Numbered from the stretch's first letter, positions 1 to 8,584 are shown. The stretch is 20,137 nt of DNA from UBA11540 sp045536425 (GCA_045536425.1 JAZSNN010000038.1:1-20137), one strand, 5' to 3'. Translations and numbers: made by a program. The notes: a model not told the origin generated them from the letters alone.

Positions 1-865
1 AAATGAAGTGGGGAGGAGCGATGGGGTTTCTTGAATAAATCTTCCAGCTGTCGTCTGAAAGGTCAAGGTCAACCTTGGGATTGAGAAGGTCAAGATTAGC
101 TTCCCATAAGCTGTCGATGGTACCGACGTCCTTCCAGTAGCTGTCAAAGGTATAGGCGAACATTCCCTCGTTGTTATTTAACATATCGGGGATGATGTTC
201 TTTCCGAAATCCTTTGACGAGCCTTCGGTGTTTTCGTCCTTTTCGAGATAGTAGCGAAGCTTTTTCCAATTGAATATGTAGATACCCATCGAAGCAAGGG
301 TGCTCGTTGGGTTTTTGGGTTTTTCTTCGAACTGGAATATCTTCATATCCTCGTCACAGCTCATAATTCCAAAGCGCGAAGCCTCTTCCATCGGCACGTC
401 GATTACCGCAATGGTACAGTCGGCGTTCTTTTCCTTGTGAAACTCAAGCATCTTGGAATAGTCCATCTTGTAGATATGGTCGCCCGAAAGGATGAGAACA
501 TACTCGGGGTCATAGCGGTCGATGAACGGAATGTTTTGGTAGATGGCATTTGCAGTACCTGTGTACCAATCGCTTCCCTTCTGCTTTTGATATGGGGGCA
601 GAATGTGTACACCACCATTGTTGCGGTCGAGGTCCCACGGCTGACCGTTACCGATATAGCCGTTTAATTCGAGGGGTTGGTACTGTGTCAAAACACCGAC
701 GGTGTCAACGCCCGAGTTTACACAGTTTGAGAGCGGAAAGTCGATAATCCTATACTTTCCACCAAAGGGTACTGCGGGTTTTGCAATGTTCTGTGTGAGG
801 GTGTAGAGTCTGCTTCCCTGTCCACCTGCAAGAAGCATTGCGATCCATTCTTTCTTTATTGCCAC
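1..865 (-). CDS. glgC: Glucose-1-phosphate adenylyltransferase, C-terminus cut by the window edge
   Basis: Makes ADP-glucose from glucose-1-phosphate and ATP, the committing step of bacterial glycogen synthesis in the cytoplasm. About 288 N-terminal residues are present; the family is usually near 400, so the C-terminal beta-helix lies outside the window. Seen in translation: the nucleotide-binding loop AGGQGSRLYTLT (residues 13-24), then KPAVPFGGKYRIIDF, GDHIYKMDY in the middle, and an EEKP segment. The start is GTG at 863-865, chosen because AAGGAGG (873-879) lies 7 nt upstream and the nucleotide-binding loop falls right behind it. The gene follows glgB by 33 bp in the same direction with no promoter or terminator between, so the two are probably co-transcribed. 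glgD and glgA often follow in Clostridia but cannot be seen here. Confidence 0.95.
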   Translation of the reverse strand, partial: MAIKKEWIAMLLAGGQGSRLYTLTQNIAKPAVPFGGKYRIIDFPLSNCVNSGVDTVGVLTQYQPLELNGYIGNGQPWDLDRNNGGVHILPPYQKQKGSDWYTGTANAIYQNIPFIDRYDPEYVLILSGDHIYKMDYSKMLEFHKEKNADCTIAVIDVPMEEASRFGIMSCDEDMKIFQFEEKPKNPTSTLASMGIYIFNWKKLRYYLEKDENTEGSSKDFGKNIIPDMLNNNEGMFAYTFDSYWKDVGTIDSLWEANLDLLNPKVDLDLSDDSWKIYSRNPIAPPHFI

Positions 866-898
866 GGAAATTCCTCCTTTTCGGACTGCTTCCGAAAT

Positions 899-2782
899 TT
901 ATTTTGTCTTTCTGGGTTTGTAGAGATACTTGGGTTTCAAGAACAGCGCGCTGTTTCCGGGGATGGTGAGAGATATCGAATAGTCGCTGTCGTGACTCTT
1001 TATCTTTTCACAAACCACGTTGCCGTTTTCGATTCCCGCTCCGCCAAAGCGTTCTTCATCGGACGAAAAAACCTCGGTATAGGACCTCGCCCTCGGCACA
1101 CCGATGCGGTAGTTTTCTCTGGTTACGGGGCTGAAATTCATAAGGCATACCACGGGGTCGCCCTTGTCGTCAAAGCGGATAAAAGACAGTATGTTTTGGG
1201 TATAGTCGTCGGCGGAAATCCACCTGAAGCCTTCCCAAGAATTATCCACCTGCCAAAGCTGCGGGGTGGTTTTGTAGAAATGGTTTAGCTCCTTTACAAA
1301 ATCCTTTAGCTTTGCGTGGTTTTGATAGGACAAAAGCATCCAATCGAGCTCTTTTTTGTAGTCCCATTCAATGAACTGACCAAACTCGGCACCCATAAAA
1401 TTGAGTTTCTTTCCTGGGTGAGCTATCATATATCCCAAGAAGGTGCGAACTCCCGCAAACATCTGGTCATAGTCACCGGGCATCTTGTTTATCAGCGAAC
1501 ATTTGCCGTGTACCACCTCGTCGTGTGAGATGGGCAGGATAAAGTTCTCGCTGAAGGCGTACATAAGACTGAATGTCAGCTTGTTGTGTATTCCGCTTCT
1601 GAAGTACGGGTCGGTGGAAACGTAGCTGAGAGTGTCGTTCATCCAGCCCATATTCCATTTGAAGTTGAAGCCCAAGCCTCCCTTGTCCACAGGGTAGGTC
1701 ACGAGCGGGAATGCCGTGGATTCCTCCGCCGCCATTATCGCATCGGGGAATTCCGAAAAAACTGCAGTATTGAGCTTTTGGAAAAACTCGACAGCCTCGA
1801 GGTTTATGTTACCGCCATCGCGGTTGGGTCGCCATTCCTTGCGGTCATAGTCGAGGTAGAGCATCGAGGCTACCGCATCGACCCTGAGTCCGTCAACGTG
1901 GTATTCGCGAAGCCAATAAAGCGCGTTTGATATGAGAAAGCTTCGGACCTGATTTCTGCCAAAATCGAAAATCCTCGTGCCCCAGCTCTTGTGCTCGTTT
2001 TTGAGCTCGTCGGAGTATTCGTAGGTGCAGGTCGAGTCAAACTCATACAGTCCGTGTGCATCTTTTGGGAAATGCGCGGGAACCCAGTCCATAATGACGC
2101 CTATTCCCTTTTGATGCATCGCATCTATAAACGCCTTGAAATCGTTCGGTGCGCCAAAGCGCGAGGTGGGCGCGTAGTAGCCCGTCTGCTGATATCCCCA
2201 CGAGCCGTCGAAGGGATGCTCGGAAATCGGCATTATCTCGATATGGGTGTACCCCATTTCAGAAACGTATTCTGACAGCTCCTCGCCAAGCTTTTGATAT
2301 GAAAAGGGGTTGCCGTCGGGATATCTTCGCCAGGACGAGAGGTTTACCTCGTAGATATTCACGGGGCTTTTTATTATGTTCTGTTCCGCCCTCTTTTTGA
2401 GCCACTTTTCGTCGTTCCAGGAAAACTCCTCGCTTTTGAAAACGACCGAAGCGGTTTCGGGCGGGGTTTGCGCGTGGATAGCGTAGGGGTCGGCTTTCAT
2501 TCTGACGTTTCCGTCGTGACCCAAAACGGCAAATTTGTAGTATGCGCCGTGATAGAGTCCGTCGATTTCGGTCTCCCAAATCTCGTCGGTCTTCTGCATT
2601 GGGTTGGCATCAGGATTCCAGCCGTTGAAGTCGCCGACCACCGAAACTCGAGCCGCATTTGGTGCCCAGGTTCTGAAAACGACGCGGTCGCCCTCAAAAT
2701 GTGCACCCAAAAACTCATAGGCGCGGGTTTCAGTACCCTCGCCAAACAGATATTTATGTTCGTTTAACGTATTTTTATCCAT
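899..2782 (-). CDS. glgB: 1,4-alpha-glucan branching enzyme (GH13)
   Basis: Forms alpha-1,6 branches in glycogen. The order is an N-terminal CBM48/early-set domain (about residues 20-110, with VVFRTWAPNAARVSVVGDFN), a GH13 catalytic barrel, and a C-terminal all-beta domain. GH13 motifs visible: DWVPAHF, GLRVDAV (nucleophile Asp about 302), MAAEEST (acid/base Glu about 353) and SHDEVVHGK. The protein is 627 aa, normal for GlgB. An in-frame ATG 15 codons upstream (2827) is possible but lies only about 14 nt after the predicted transcription start and has no Shine-Dalgarno. The ATG at 2780-2782 has AAAGGA (2791-2796) 8 nt upstream and is preferred. First gene of a glgB-glgC operon. Confidence 0.95.
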   Translation of the reverse strand: MDKNTLNEHKYLFGEGTETRAYEFLGAHFEGDRVVFRTWAPNAARVSVVGDFNGWNPDANPMQKTDEIWETEIDGLYHGAYYKFAVLGHDGNVRMKADPYAIHAQTPPETASVVFKSEEFSWNDEKWLKKRAEQNIIKSPVNIYEVNLSSWRRYPDGNPFSYQKLGEELSEYVSEMGYTHIEIMPISEHPFDGSWGYQQTGYYAPTSRFGAPNDFKAFIDAMHQKGIGVIMDWVPAHFPKDAHGLYEFDSTCTYEYSDELKNEHKSWGTRIFDFGRNQVRSFLISNALYWLREYHVDGLRVDAVASMLYLDYDRKEWRPNRDGGNINLEAVEFFQKLNTAVFSEFPDAIMAAEESTAFPLVTYPVDKGGLGFNFKWNMGWMNDTLSYVSTDPYFRSGIHNKLTFSLMYAFSENFILPISHDEVVHGKCSLINKMPGDYDQMFAGVRTFLGYMIAHPGKKLNFMGAEFGQFIEWDYKKELDWMLLSYQNHAKLKDFVKELNHFYKTTPQLWQVDNSWEGFRWISADDYTQNILSFIRFDDKGDPVVCLMNFSPVTRENYRIGVPRARSYTEVFSSDEERFGGAGIENGNVVCEKIKSHDSDYSISLTIPGNSALFLKPKYLYKPRKTK

Positions 2783-2847
2783 ACCTAAAATCCTTTGTTT
2801 TATTGAAAATATATAAACCAAGGGCATTTTACACCCTCATTTTTTAT

Positions 2848-2876
2848 ATTATATCACGAAAAAACGATTACTTCAA
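2848..2876 (-). promoter_or_regulatory. Sigma-A promoter of glgB-glgC
   Basis: Read on the minus strand: -35 TTGAAG (2871-2876), 17-bp spacer, -10 TATAAT (2848-2853). Transcription would begin near 2841, giving a leader of about 58 nt before the preferred glgB start at 2782. Confidence 0.75.
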
Positions 2877-3001
2877 CAAACTAAACGGCAAAAAAGAATT
2901 AAATAATAACCAAATTTTTTTACCTTTATTTGTTGATTTCAACCGATTTTCTATTTTACTCTCATTTTCGCGCACAATCTGTCGGGTTTTGGAAAACAAT
3001 T

Positions 3002-3103
3002 AAATAGGCTCATACAGGGTTCACCTATTTGTACTCAAAGCTTGGTTTCTTTAAAGTACTGTATAATTGAAATCAGCCTTATCGTGTCGATAACGAACGA
3101 TAA
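3002..3103. promoter_or_regulatory. Possible operator-like repeats in the glgB / AlbA_2 intergenic region
   Basis: The divergent 400-bp gap between the glgB promoter and the next gene is very AT-rich and holds no convincing ORF. Two small symmetric structures stand out. One is a 7-bp inverted repeat AAATAGG/CCTATTT (3002-3008 and 3024-3030) around a 15-nt loop. The other is TTATCG tgt CGATAA (3079-3093), with the right half-site CGATAA repeated at 3098-3103, 10 bp (one helical turn) after its first copy. They could bind a regulator. This rests on symmetry alone. Confidence 0.25.
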
Positions 3104-3232
3104 AACGAAATGTTTGATCTAGAAATAAAATATTACTTGACTATAAACAGGGGAGTTTTGAAATTTTTATTGCTCTCTTGCTTAAACTCTAATAAATAGG
3201 TATATTTTGCTTGATTTAATATTATAATATAA

Positions 3233-3261
3233 TTGACTGTTTAAAGCAACTATGTTATCCT
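3233..3261 (+). promoter_or_regulatory. Probable promoter of the AlbA_2-domain gene
   Basis: TTGACT (3233-3238), 17-bp spacer, TATCCT (3256-3261). The -10 is imperfect. Transcription would start near 3268, leaving a short leader that carries GGAGGT (3271-3276). A second candidate, TTGCTT-17-TATATT (3178-3206), lies upstream, so the promoter in use is uncertain. Confidence 0.45.
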
Positions 3262-3283
3262 ATATTGTATGGAGGTGGATGCT

Positions 3284-4747
3284 GTGCCCTATAATATTAA
3301 TATGATCGATTTGATAATTAACGAGGCTCGGGAACATAAATATGAATCGCCGTGGATTGAATTTAAAACCAACAATTGCAATCCACAAGAAATTGGTGAG
3401 TACATCAGTGCTTTATCAAACACAGCTGCATTATTCAATCAAGAACACGCTTTTATGATTTGGGGTATCGACGACAAAACGCATGACATCGTTGGCACAA
3501 CATTTGATCCCAATTCCGAAAAAATTGGAAATCAAGGCTTGGATTTGTGGATAAGCACACAATTAAACCCACAGGTTCAATTTTATTTTCATACGACCAC
3601 AATCAACGATAAGAAGGTTGTGCTTTTAGAGATAAGCAGAGCTTTTTCAAACCCAGTCAAGTTCAAGTCTATCGACTATATACGAATAGATTCCTACAAG
3701 AAAAAATTAAAAGATTTCCCAGACACAGAGCGCGAATTGTGGGCCATATTTTCAAAAAAGCCTTTTGAAAATATGATTGCAATGGAAAATGTGTCGGGTG
3801 AATTTTTATTAAGAGAGCTTGACTATTCAGCCTATTTTGATATGTTGTCGTTGGATTTGCCCAGCGATAGAGATCGCATTATCGAAGCCTTGTTGAACGA
3901 CGGAATGATTTCCAAGTGCGAAACCGGCAATTATAATATAACTAATTTAGGAGCTATTCTATTTGCCAAAAGACTCTCCGATTTTCCGTCATTAGCGAGA
4001 AAAGCCGTAAGAGTAATCAAGTACGATGGAGTCGATCGCGTCAGTTCTGCAAGCAAAGAACAGATTGGATCAAAAGGCTATGCGAACGGTTTTGCCGGAT
4101 TGATCGATTATATAAACAATCTTTTGCCTAATAACGAAATTCTCGGAAAGGCAATTCGTAAAGTCGTGCCTATGTATCCTGAGATTGCAGTTAGAGAGCT
4201 TGTTGCAAATGCAATAATCCATCAAAACTTTTTTATGCAAGGAACCAGCCCAATGATAGAAATATTTGAAGATAGACTTGAAATAACAAACCCCGGTCTC
4301 CCATTAATAGATATCGCCCGCTTTGTTGACCATCCCCCCGTTTCAAGAAATGAAAAACTAGCTTCATTTATGAGAAGAATAGGCGTATGTGAAGAAAGAG
4401 GCAGTGGCTATGACAAGGTCGTATTTCAAACCGAATACTATCAACTCCCTGCTCCCGAAATAGAAATATATAACGATCACACAAAGGTGGTATTATACGC
4501 TCACAAAGAGTATGCAAAAATGACAAAAGACGACAGATATCGCGCTTGTTATTTACACGCATGTATTAAGCGCGTAAATAGGGACGTCATGACTAACGCA
4601 TCCTTACGAGAAAGATTTAACATTGATAGCAGAAACAGTTCTATGATTTCTCGGTTGCTTAACGAAACCTGTGAAATAGGATTGATTAAAATATCACCAG
4701 ATTCCACTTCGGATAAAAATAGAAAGTATCTTCCGTTTTGGGCTTAA
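3284..4747 (+). CDS. AlbA_2 (Schlafen-type) ATP-binding protein with C-terminal HATPase_c_4-like domain, putative transcriptional regulator
   Basis: About 487 aa. The N-terminal third resembles the AlbA_2/divergent-AAA domain shared with Schlafen proteins (ESPWIEFKTN near the start, then a conserved FMIWGIDD segment). Around residues 300-380 it has a GHKL-like ATP-binding region: AVRELVANAIIHQNF, then IEIFEDRLEITNPG and EERGSGYDK. The C-terminus (about 410-487) could be a winged helix. This layout matches COG2865-type predicted regulators; targets of this family are mostly unknown. The start is GTG 3284, because GGAGGT (3271-3276) sits 7 nt upstream and overlaps the alternative ATG at 3269; ATG 3302 is too far from it. 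The gene looks AT-richer than its neighbours, stands alone between opposing operons, and may be acquired. Confidence 0.8.
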   Translation: MPYNINMIDLIINEAREHKYESPWIEFKTNNCNPQEIGEYISALSNTAALFNQEHAFMIWGIDDKTHDIVGTTFDPNSEKIGNQGLDLWISTQLNPQVQFYFHTTTINDKKVVLLEISRAFSNPVKFKSIDYIRIDSYKKKLKDFPDTERELWAIFSKKPFENMIAMENVSGEFLLRELDYSAYFDMLSLDLPSDRDRIIEALLNDGMISKCETGNYNITNLGAILFAKRLSDFPSLARKAVRVIKYDGVDRVSSASKEQIGSKGYANGFAGLIDYINNLLPNNEILGKAIRKVVPMYPEIAVRELVANAIIHQNFFMQGTSPMIEIFEDRLEITNPGLPLIDIARFVDHPPVSRNEKLASFMRRIGVCEERGSGYDKVVFQTEYYQLPAPEIEIYNDHTKVVLYAHKEYAKMTKDDRYRACYLHACIKRVNRDVMTNASLRERFNIDSRNSSMISRLLNETCEIGLIKISPDSTSDKNRKYLPFWA

Positions 4748-4770
4748 TTTTACTTGACTCATAGTTGACT

Positions 4771-4814
4771 GAACCCTGAAAATATATCTCAAAAACGGCT
4801 ATAAATCAGGGTTC
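4771..4814 (+). repeat. Inverted repeat downstream of the AlbA_2 gene
   Basis: Perfect 9-bp arms GAACCCTGA (4771-4779) and TCAGGGTTC (4806-4814) separated by 26 nt; a T-run follows about 11 nt later. It could be a weak terminator. The core CAGGGTTC also occurs at 3015-3022, on the other side of the gene. Confidence 0.35.
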
Positions 4815-4891
4815 TGTTAGTTGATTTTTTGTTCACTCGTCACCTTTACTTGTTACTCTACGTCGGTGACAGAAATCGTGAAAATGACTTT

Positions 4892-4922
4892 AAAAAAGAA
4901 GGCTAAATTAGCCTTCTTTTTT
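4892..4922. terminator. Bidirectional intrinsic terminator
   Basis: Perfect 14-bp stem (4892-4905 with 4909-4922) and 3-nt loop. The arms start with A6 and end with T6, so it works on both strands. It lies between two convergent genes, the AlbA_2 gene (plus) and the 220-aa orphan (minus). Confidence 0.9.
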
Positions 4923-4940
4923 ATATATTTGCTCTGCGTT

Positions 4941-5603
4941 TTAATCCTCTCGGGACAAAGCATATAGTTCGATACTCATTCCCGTATGGTATACCCCGAC
5001 GGACAAAGGGGTCAAATCAATATCGCCCAGAAGCTCTTTTGCAACGGCAGTCGCATAGGATTGTATGCTTTCTTGTATTTTGGTTTTGTATTTCTCAACC
5101 GTTTCATGCCGTTCTTCAGAAAAAACGATGGTTATGTAGCCGCCCGAACTTGCAAAAACATATTTCGGCTGAACGCCCGTTTCTTTAACTACTATATCTG
5201 AAACTTCATTCTTATACTCTCTTGTGAAATAGTTGTAAAAGGAAAAATCCATCCGTCCCAACGCAATGGGCATCTGCGGGTGATAGTAGTCGTCAATATT
5301 AATCGAAAAACGCTTACAGGTTTCGTGCCATATCGGCAGTATTATTTCCTTAGTATGCGAGTTTGCCATCTCCCGTGTGCCGAAATCCACCTCATACTCG
5401 GTGAAATCTTTTTTGTTTGTGACAAATATACACATATAGGGAACGTTTTTAAAAAATCTTCCCCCTTTTGCTTCCACGGTTACAGAGGCTATATGCACAC
5501 CCTTTTGCTCGCACTGCTCTTTAAAATATTCAAAGCAGTCCTCGTCGCGCCTAAACAGTGACAAAATATAGTCTTTGTGATTAGGTCTTTCCTTTAAAAA
5601 CAT
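4941..5603 (-). CDS. Hypothetical protein, 220 aa
   Basis: I do not recognise a family. The product is soluble-looking, with no signal peptide or membrane segment. It is rich in charged and aromatic residues: an N-terminal helix-prone stretch (LFRRDEDCFEYFKEQCEQKG), a beta-rich middle with YMCIFVTNKKDF and YEVDFGTREMAN, and a segment ASSGGYITIVFSEERHE followed by a long helix. It reads as a small alpha/beta cytoplasmic protein. The gene is convincing: ATG at 5601-5603 with a purine-rich Shine-Dalgarno just upstream, a consensus promoter (5633-5661) and a strong terminator directly after the stop. It is monocistronic, so context gives no function. Confidence 0.75.
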   Translation of the reverse strand: MFLKERPNHKDYILSLFRRDEDCFEYFKEQCEQKGVHIASVTVEAKGGRFFKNVPYMCIFVTNKKDFTEYEVDFGTREMANSHTKEIILPIWHETCKRFSINIDDYYHPQMPIALGRMDFSFYNYFTREYKNEVSDIVVKETGVQPKYVFASSGGYITIVFSEERHETVEKYKTKIQESIQSYATAVAKELLGDIDLTPLSVGVYHTGMSIELYALSRED

Positions 5604-5632
5604 ACCCTCTCCCCTTAGATTGTTATACTTTT

Positions 5633-5661
5633 ATTATATCACCCGACGCGCATCTTTTCAA
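5633..5661 (-). promoter_or_regulatory. Sigma-A promoter of the 220-aa orphan gene
   Basis: Minus strand: TTGAAA (5656-5661), 17-bp spacer, TATAAT (5633-5638). Near-consensus, with a leader of about 25 nt to the ATG at 5603. Confidence 0.8.
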
Positions 5662-5676
5662 CAACAAATATATCAG

Positions 5677-5704
5677 GATGCGCCCGATGAAAATCGGGCG
5701 CATC
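5677..5704 (-). terminator. GC-rich hairpin after the beta-galactosidase gene
   Basis: Perfect 12-bp stem (5677-5688 with 5693-5704) and 4-nt loop, starting 9 bp after the GH2 stop codon. On the minus strand the sequence after it is T-rich but has no clean T-run, so termination may be incomplete and some transcripts could read into the 220-aa gene. Confidence 0.65.
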
Positions 5705-5713
5705 TATACCGTT

Positions 5714-8458
5714 TTACTGCTTGTAAATTCTTATCGCTTCGCGGATACCGCCGCCGAGAAGTCCTGCCTTCTTGACGTTGAAGAGCATTCTCATCTCGAT
5801 CTTTTTGGGCTCGTCAAACTCGAGAGTACAGCTGACCTCGCCCATATAAACGGGGGCATCGGTGGTGTGTACGAGCTTGCCGTCGACGTATATCTCGATA
5901 CTATCGGCGTAGACGTTAGGCAGGTGGAGCTTATACGTACCTGCCGAGGTTATATCGTGCATTGCGCGATAGGTGCGCCATCCGCTCATATAGTCCATCT
6001 GATAGACGTCGTATGCAAAGCCTACCGCCATAAAGGAGTTCATATTATCCTCTCTGAGTTCTACAAGCGGATCGGGACGCTCACAGAACAGCTCGGACAT
6101 TGTGACACCCGTAACGTCAACGTTTGTTGTTTCAAGAATGTAGGGTGTCTGTTCTGCTTCGATCACGTCGAGGTCGAGCTCTGCAGGGTCAAGACCTTCG
6201 GCAGTCGCAATGACCTTTATACTCTTTGCGTCGAGCTTTGAGGTTACAAGCGCTTGGCACCAGCCTGCAAAAAGATCGCGCTCGGGAAGCACGTCGGATT
6301 CGTGGCTGTTGGGGTTGCCGTTGCCGACACCGCGCACAAATCCGTCGCCGACTATCTCAAATTTAATGTGGTTGTCCGCTGTGGGAACGGTTCTGCCGTT
6401 TTTGTCGACCACACAGACGTTGATGACCGCCGTATCCTGTCCGTCGTTTTTAATCTTTGTATCAAACGGGCAGATCTTCACAGCTACGGGCTTGCCGGTC
6501 GTTCTTTGCTCGTCCTTTGCAACGCATTTTCCGTTTCTGTACGCCTTTACAGAGATTCTTCCCTTTTCAAAATCAACGAGCCACTCGGGCGGGTCGCAGA
6601 CGTCGGCAGGCTTTCTGCCGAGAGATCTGCCGTTTAGGAAAAGCTCTGCCTCGTCGCAGTTTGTGACCGCAACTACCCTCACCTGCTCGCCCTTTTTCCA
6701 GTTCCAATGAGGCAAAAGATGCACCATCGGCTTGTCGGTGAAGCAGGCTTTATTATAATAGAAGGAGTCCTTGGCAAAGCCGCAGGTATCCATTATACCA
6801 AACGAGGAGGAAACGGTCGGCCATTTGAACGGAGTGGGCTCTCCGCGGTAGTCAAAGCCCGTCCAGATGAAGATGCCTGTGAAATACTCGTGCTCACGCA
6901 AAAACTTCCATGTTTCGCGGATGGTCTGTCCCCACGGAACTGTTTCCTCGTCGTAGTTACTCAGCACCTGTGCGCCGTCGCGGTCGGATTTATAGCATCC
7001 GCGTGTGGTGACGGCGGAGTTGTTCTCTGCGCCCATTATCTTTATATTCGGGTATTTTTCGCGTATCGCAAGTACGGTTTTGAGGCTATAGTTGATTCCG
7101 CAAACGTCCATCTCGAGTCCCGCGCCCTCGGCGTTTCCGTTGATAGCACCCGTGATAATTCTCGTGTCGTCGAGCTTCAGGACGCGGCTTCTCATTCTGC
7201 GGAATATCTTCGCGCCCTCGTCGGTATTCTGCAACGGCTCTTCGTTAAAGAGCGACCAGAAGATTACGGACGGGTGGTTTCGGTCACGGCGAACCATTAT
7301 ATCAAGATATTCGAGCACCTCTTCGCGAGATTCGAAGCGGCGGTTTTCGTCCATTACGATGATACCGAGCTCGTCGCAGGCGTCGAGTATCTCTTTATTA
7401 GGCAGGTTGTGGGAGCAACGGTACGCGTTTGTGCCGAGCTCCTTGAGGCGTTTTACTCTATAATACTGCACCGAATCGGGCACAGCGACACCGACACCTG
7501 CATGGTCCTGATGGTTGCAGGTGCCCTTGAGGACGAGCTTTTTGTCGTTCAGGAAAAAGCCCTTGTCCTTATCCATATAAAAGGTTCTGAAACCGATTCT
7601 CGTCTTGTCGGAGTCGACCGCCTCGCCGTCCTTATACACCGTCACCTCGAGGGTGTAGAGCTTGGGGTTATCGACGTCCCAACGGGTCGGCTTTGAAACG
7701 TTGAGTATCTGCATTACGGGGGTTTGGCTGTCCGCCGTGCAGTTTGCGGGCTTTGAGATGCTCTCTGTCACAAGCTTTTCGCCGTCGAAAAGCTTTGCGC
7801 CGACCGTTACGGTGCCGTCGATGTAGTTACTGTTCTCGACCGTTGTTTCGAGCTCAATCCTCCAGCTGTTCTTCGTGCCCTCTTTGAGCAGAGTCTTTGC
7901 CCAGATTCCGTTGTGGGCGATGTGGAGGTTGTCCTTTGCGTAGAGTCTGACGTGGCGGTAGATGCCTGCGCCCTCATACCACCAGCCCTCTGTTTCAAGG
8001 CCCTTTATGTACACCGCGAGAACGTTTGGCTTGTCACCGAAATATGCTCGGTCGGAGATGTCAAAAACCGTTTCGGTATACGCGCTGAAGGAGCGCTCCA
8101 TCAACGAGCCGTTGAAGTAGAACTCGGCATTGACGGCGGTGCCCTCAAAGCAAAGAAGCAACTGCTTGCCCATAAGCTCGGGGTCAAGCTTGAAGGTTTT
8201 TCTGTACCACGCATTGTCACGCGAACGGTAACCGTGCGAATGCAGATTCTCTGCCGCAAATTCGCTCTCTGCAAAGTAGTCGTGCGGAAGGTCGAGAAGC
8301 CTCCACGAGCCGTCGTCAAATTTTTTGCCGCCGGGGCCGGGGTGTGAACCCGATTTGCAACTCTGGTAGCAGGATTGGTGGCTGTTTACTTCCTTCATAT
8401 CAAAATCGCCTCGGTGGAATCTCCACTCGAAGTCCATATTAAATACTTTTCTGCTCAT
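5714..8458 (-). CDS. Glycoside hydrolase family 2, probable beta-galactosidase
   Basis: Hydrolyses terminal beta-linked sugars, most likely beta-galactosides. 914 aa with no signal peptide, so intracellular. Domains in order: N-terminal jelly-roll sugar-binding domain (about 1-175, with WYRKTFKL and WWYEGAGIYR), immunoglobulin-like domain (about 180-295), TIM barrel (about 297-570), DUF4982-like domain (about 575-650), a second beta-sandwich (about 655-760), and a C-terminal galactose-binding-like module (about 800-914). Catalytic residues: acid/base Glu406 in FWSLFNEEP, nucleophile Glu478 in IMGAENNSAVTTRG. The motif IWTGFDYRGEPTPF is typical of this GH2 branch. ATG at 8458 is preceded by GAGGT at good spacing and a consensus promoter. 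Beta-mannosidase or beta-glucuronidase activity is less likely but not excluded by sequence. Confidence 0.92.
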   Translation of the reverse strand: MSRKVFNMDFEWRFHRGDFDMKEVNSHQSCYQSCKSGSHPGPGGKKFDDGSWRLLDLPHDYFAESEFAAENLHSHGYRSRDNAWYRKTFKLDPELMGKQLLLCFEGTAVNAEFYFNGSLMERSFSAYTETVFDISDRAYFGDKPNVLAVYIKGLETEGWWYEGAGIYRHVRLYAKDNLHIAHNGIWAKTLLKEGTKNSWRIELETTVENSNYIDGTVTVGAKLFDGEKLVTESISKPANCTADSQTPVMQILNVSKPTRWDVDNPKLYTLEVTVYKDGEAVDSDKTRIGFRTFYMDKDKGFFLNDKKLVLKGTCNHQDHAGVGVAVPDSVQYYRVKRLKELGTNAYRCSHNLPNKEILDACDELGIIVMDENRRFESREEVLEYLDIMVRRDRNHPSVIFWSLFNEEPLQNTDEGAKIFRRMRSRVLKLDDTRIITGAINGNAEGAGLEMDVCGINYSLKTVLAIREKYPNIKIMGAENNSAVTTRGCYKSDRDGAQVLSNYDEETVPWGQTIRETWKFLREHEYFTGIFIWTGFDYRGEPTPFKWPTVSSSFGIMDTCGFAKDSFYYNKACFTDKPMVHLLPHWNWKKGEQVRVVAVTNCDEAELFLNGRSLGRKPADVCDPPEWLVDFEKGRISVKAYRNGKCVAKDEQRTTGKPVAVKICPFDTKIKNDGQDTAVINVCVVDKNGRTVPTADNHIKFEIVGDGFVRGVGNGNPNSHESDVLPERDLFAGWCQALVTSKLDAKSIKVIATAEGLDPAELDLDVIEAEQTPYILETTNVDVTGVTMSELFCERPDPLVELREDNMNSFMAVGFAYDVYQMDYMSGWRTYRAMHDITSAGTYKLHLPNVYADSIEIYVDGKLVHTTDAPVYMGEVSCTLEFDEPKKIEMRMLFNVKKAGLLGGGIREAIRIYKQ

Positions 8459-8490
8459 TATATATACCTCGCTAATCAGGTGATATATTC

Positions 8491-8519
8491 ATTATATAAT
8501 GCGCTCTCAATGCCGTCAA
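8491..8519 (-). promoter_or_regulatory. Sigma-A promoter of the GH2 gene
   Basis: Minus strand: TTGACG (8514-8519), 17-bp spacer, TATAAT (8491-8496). It lies back to back with the perR promoter; the two -35 boxes are 32 bp apart. Confidence 0.8.
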
Positions 8520-8551
8520 CTTAAAAAACAAAAAATTTTTCAAAAAACCTA

Positions 8552-8579
8552 TTGACATTCTGAAAATATGCGTTATAAT
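8552..8579 (+). promoter_or_regulatory. Sigma-A promoter of perR-rubrerythrin
   Basis: TTGACA (8552-8557), 16-bp spacer, TATAAT (8574-8579), both hexamers perfect consensus. The start site would fall inside the palindrome at 8585-8599, as expected for repression by a bound Fur-family protein. Confidence 0.85.
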
Positions 8580-8584
8580 AAAAA

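Noticed and set aside
2783..2827. Longer GlgB start at ATG 2827
   Set aside because: It has no Shine-Dalgarno and is almost at the predicted transcription start; the downstream ATG has good RBS spacing.
6707..7696. 329-aa open frame on the plus strand inside the GH2 gene
   Set aside because: It is a shadow of the beta-galactosidase frame, whose catalytic motifs are clear across the same bases.
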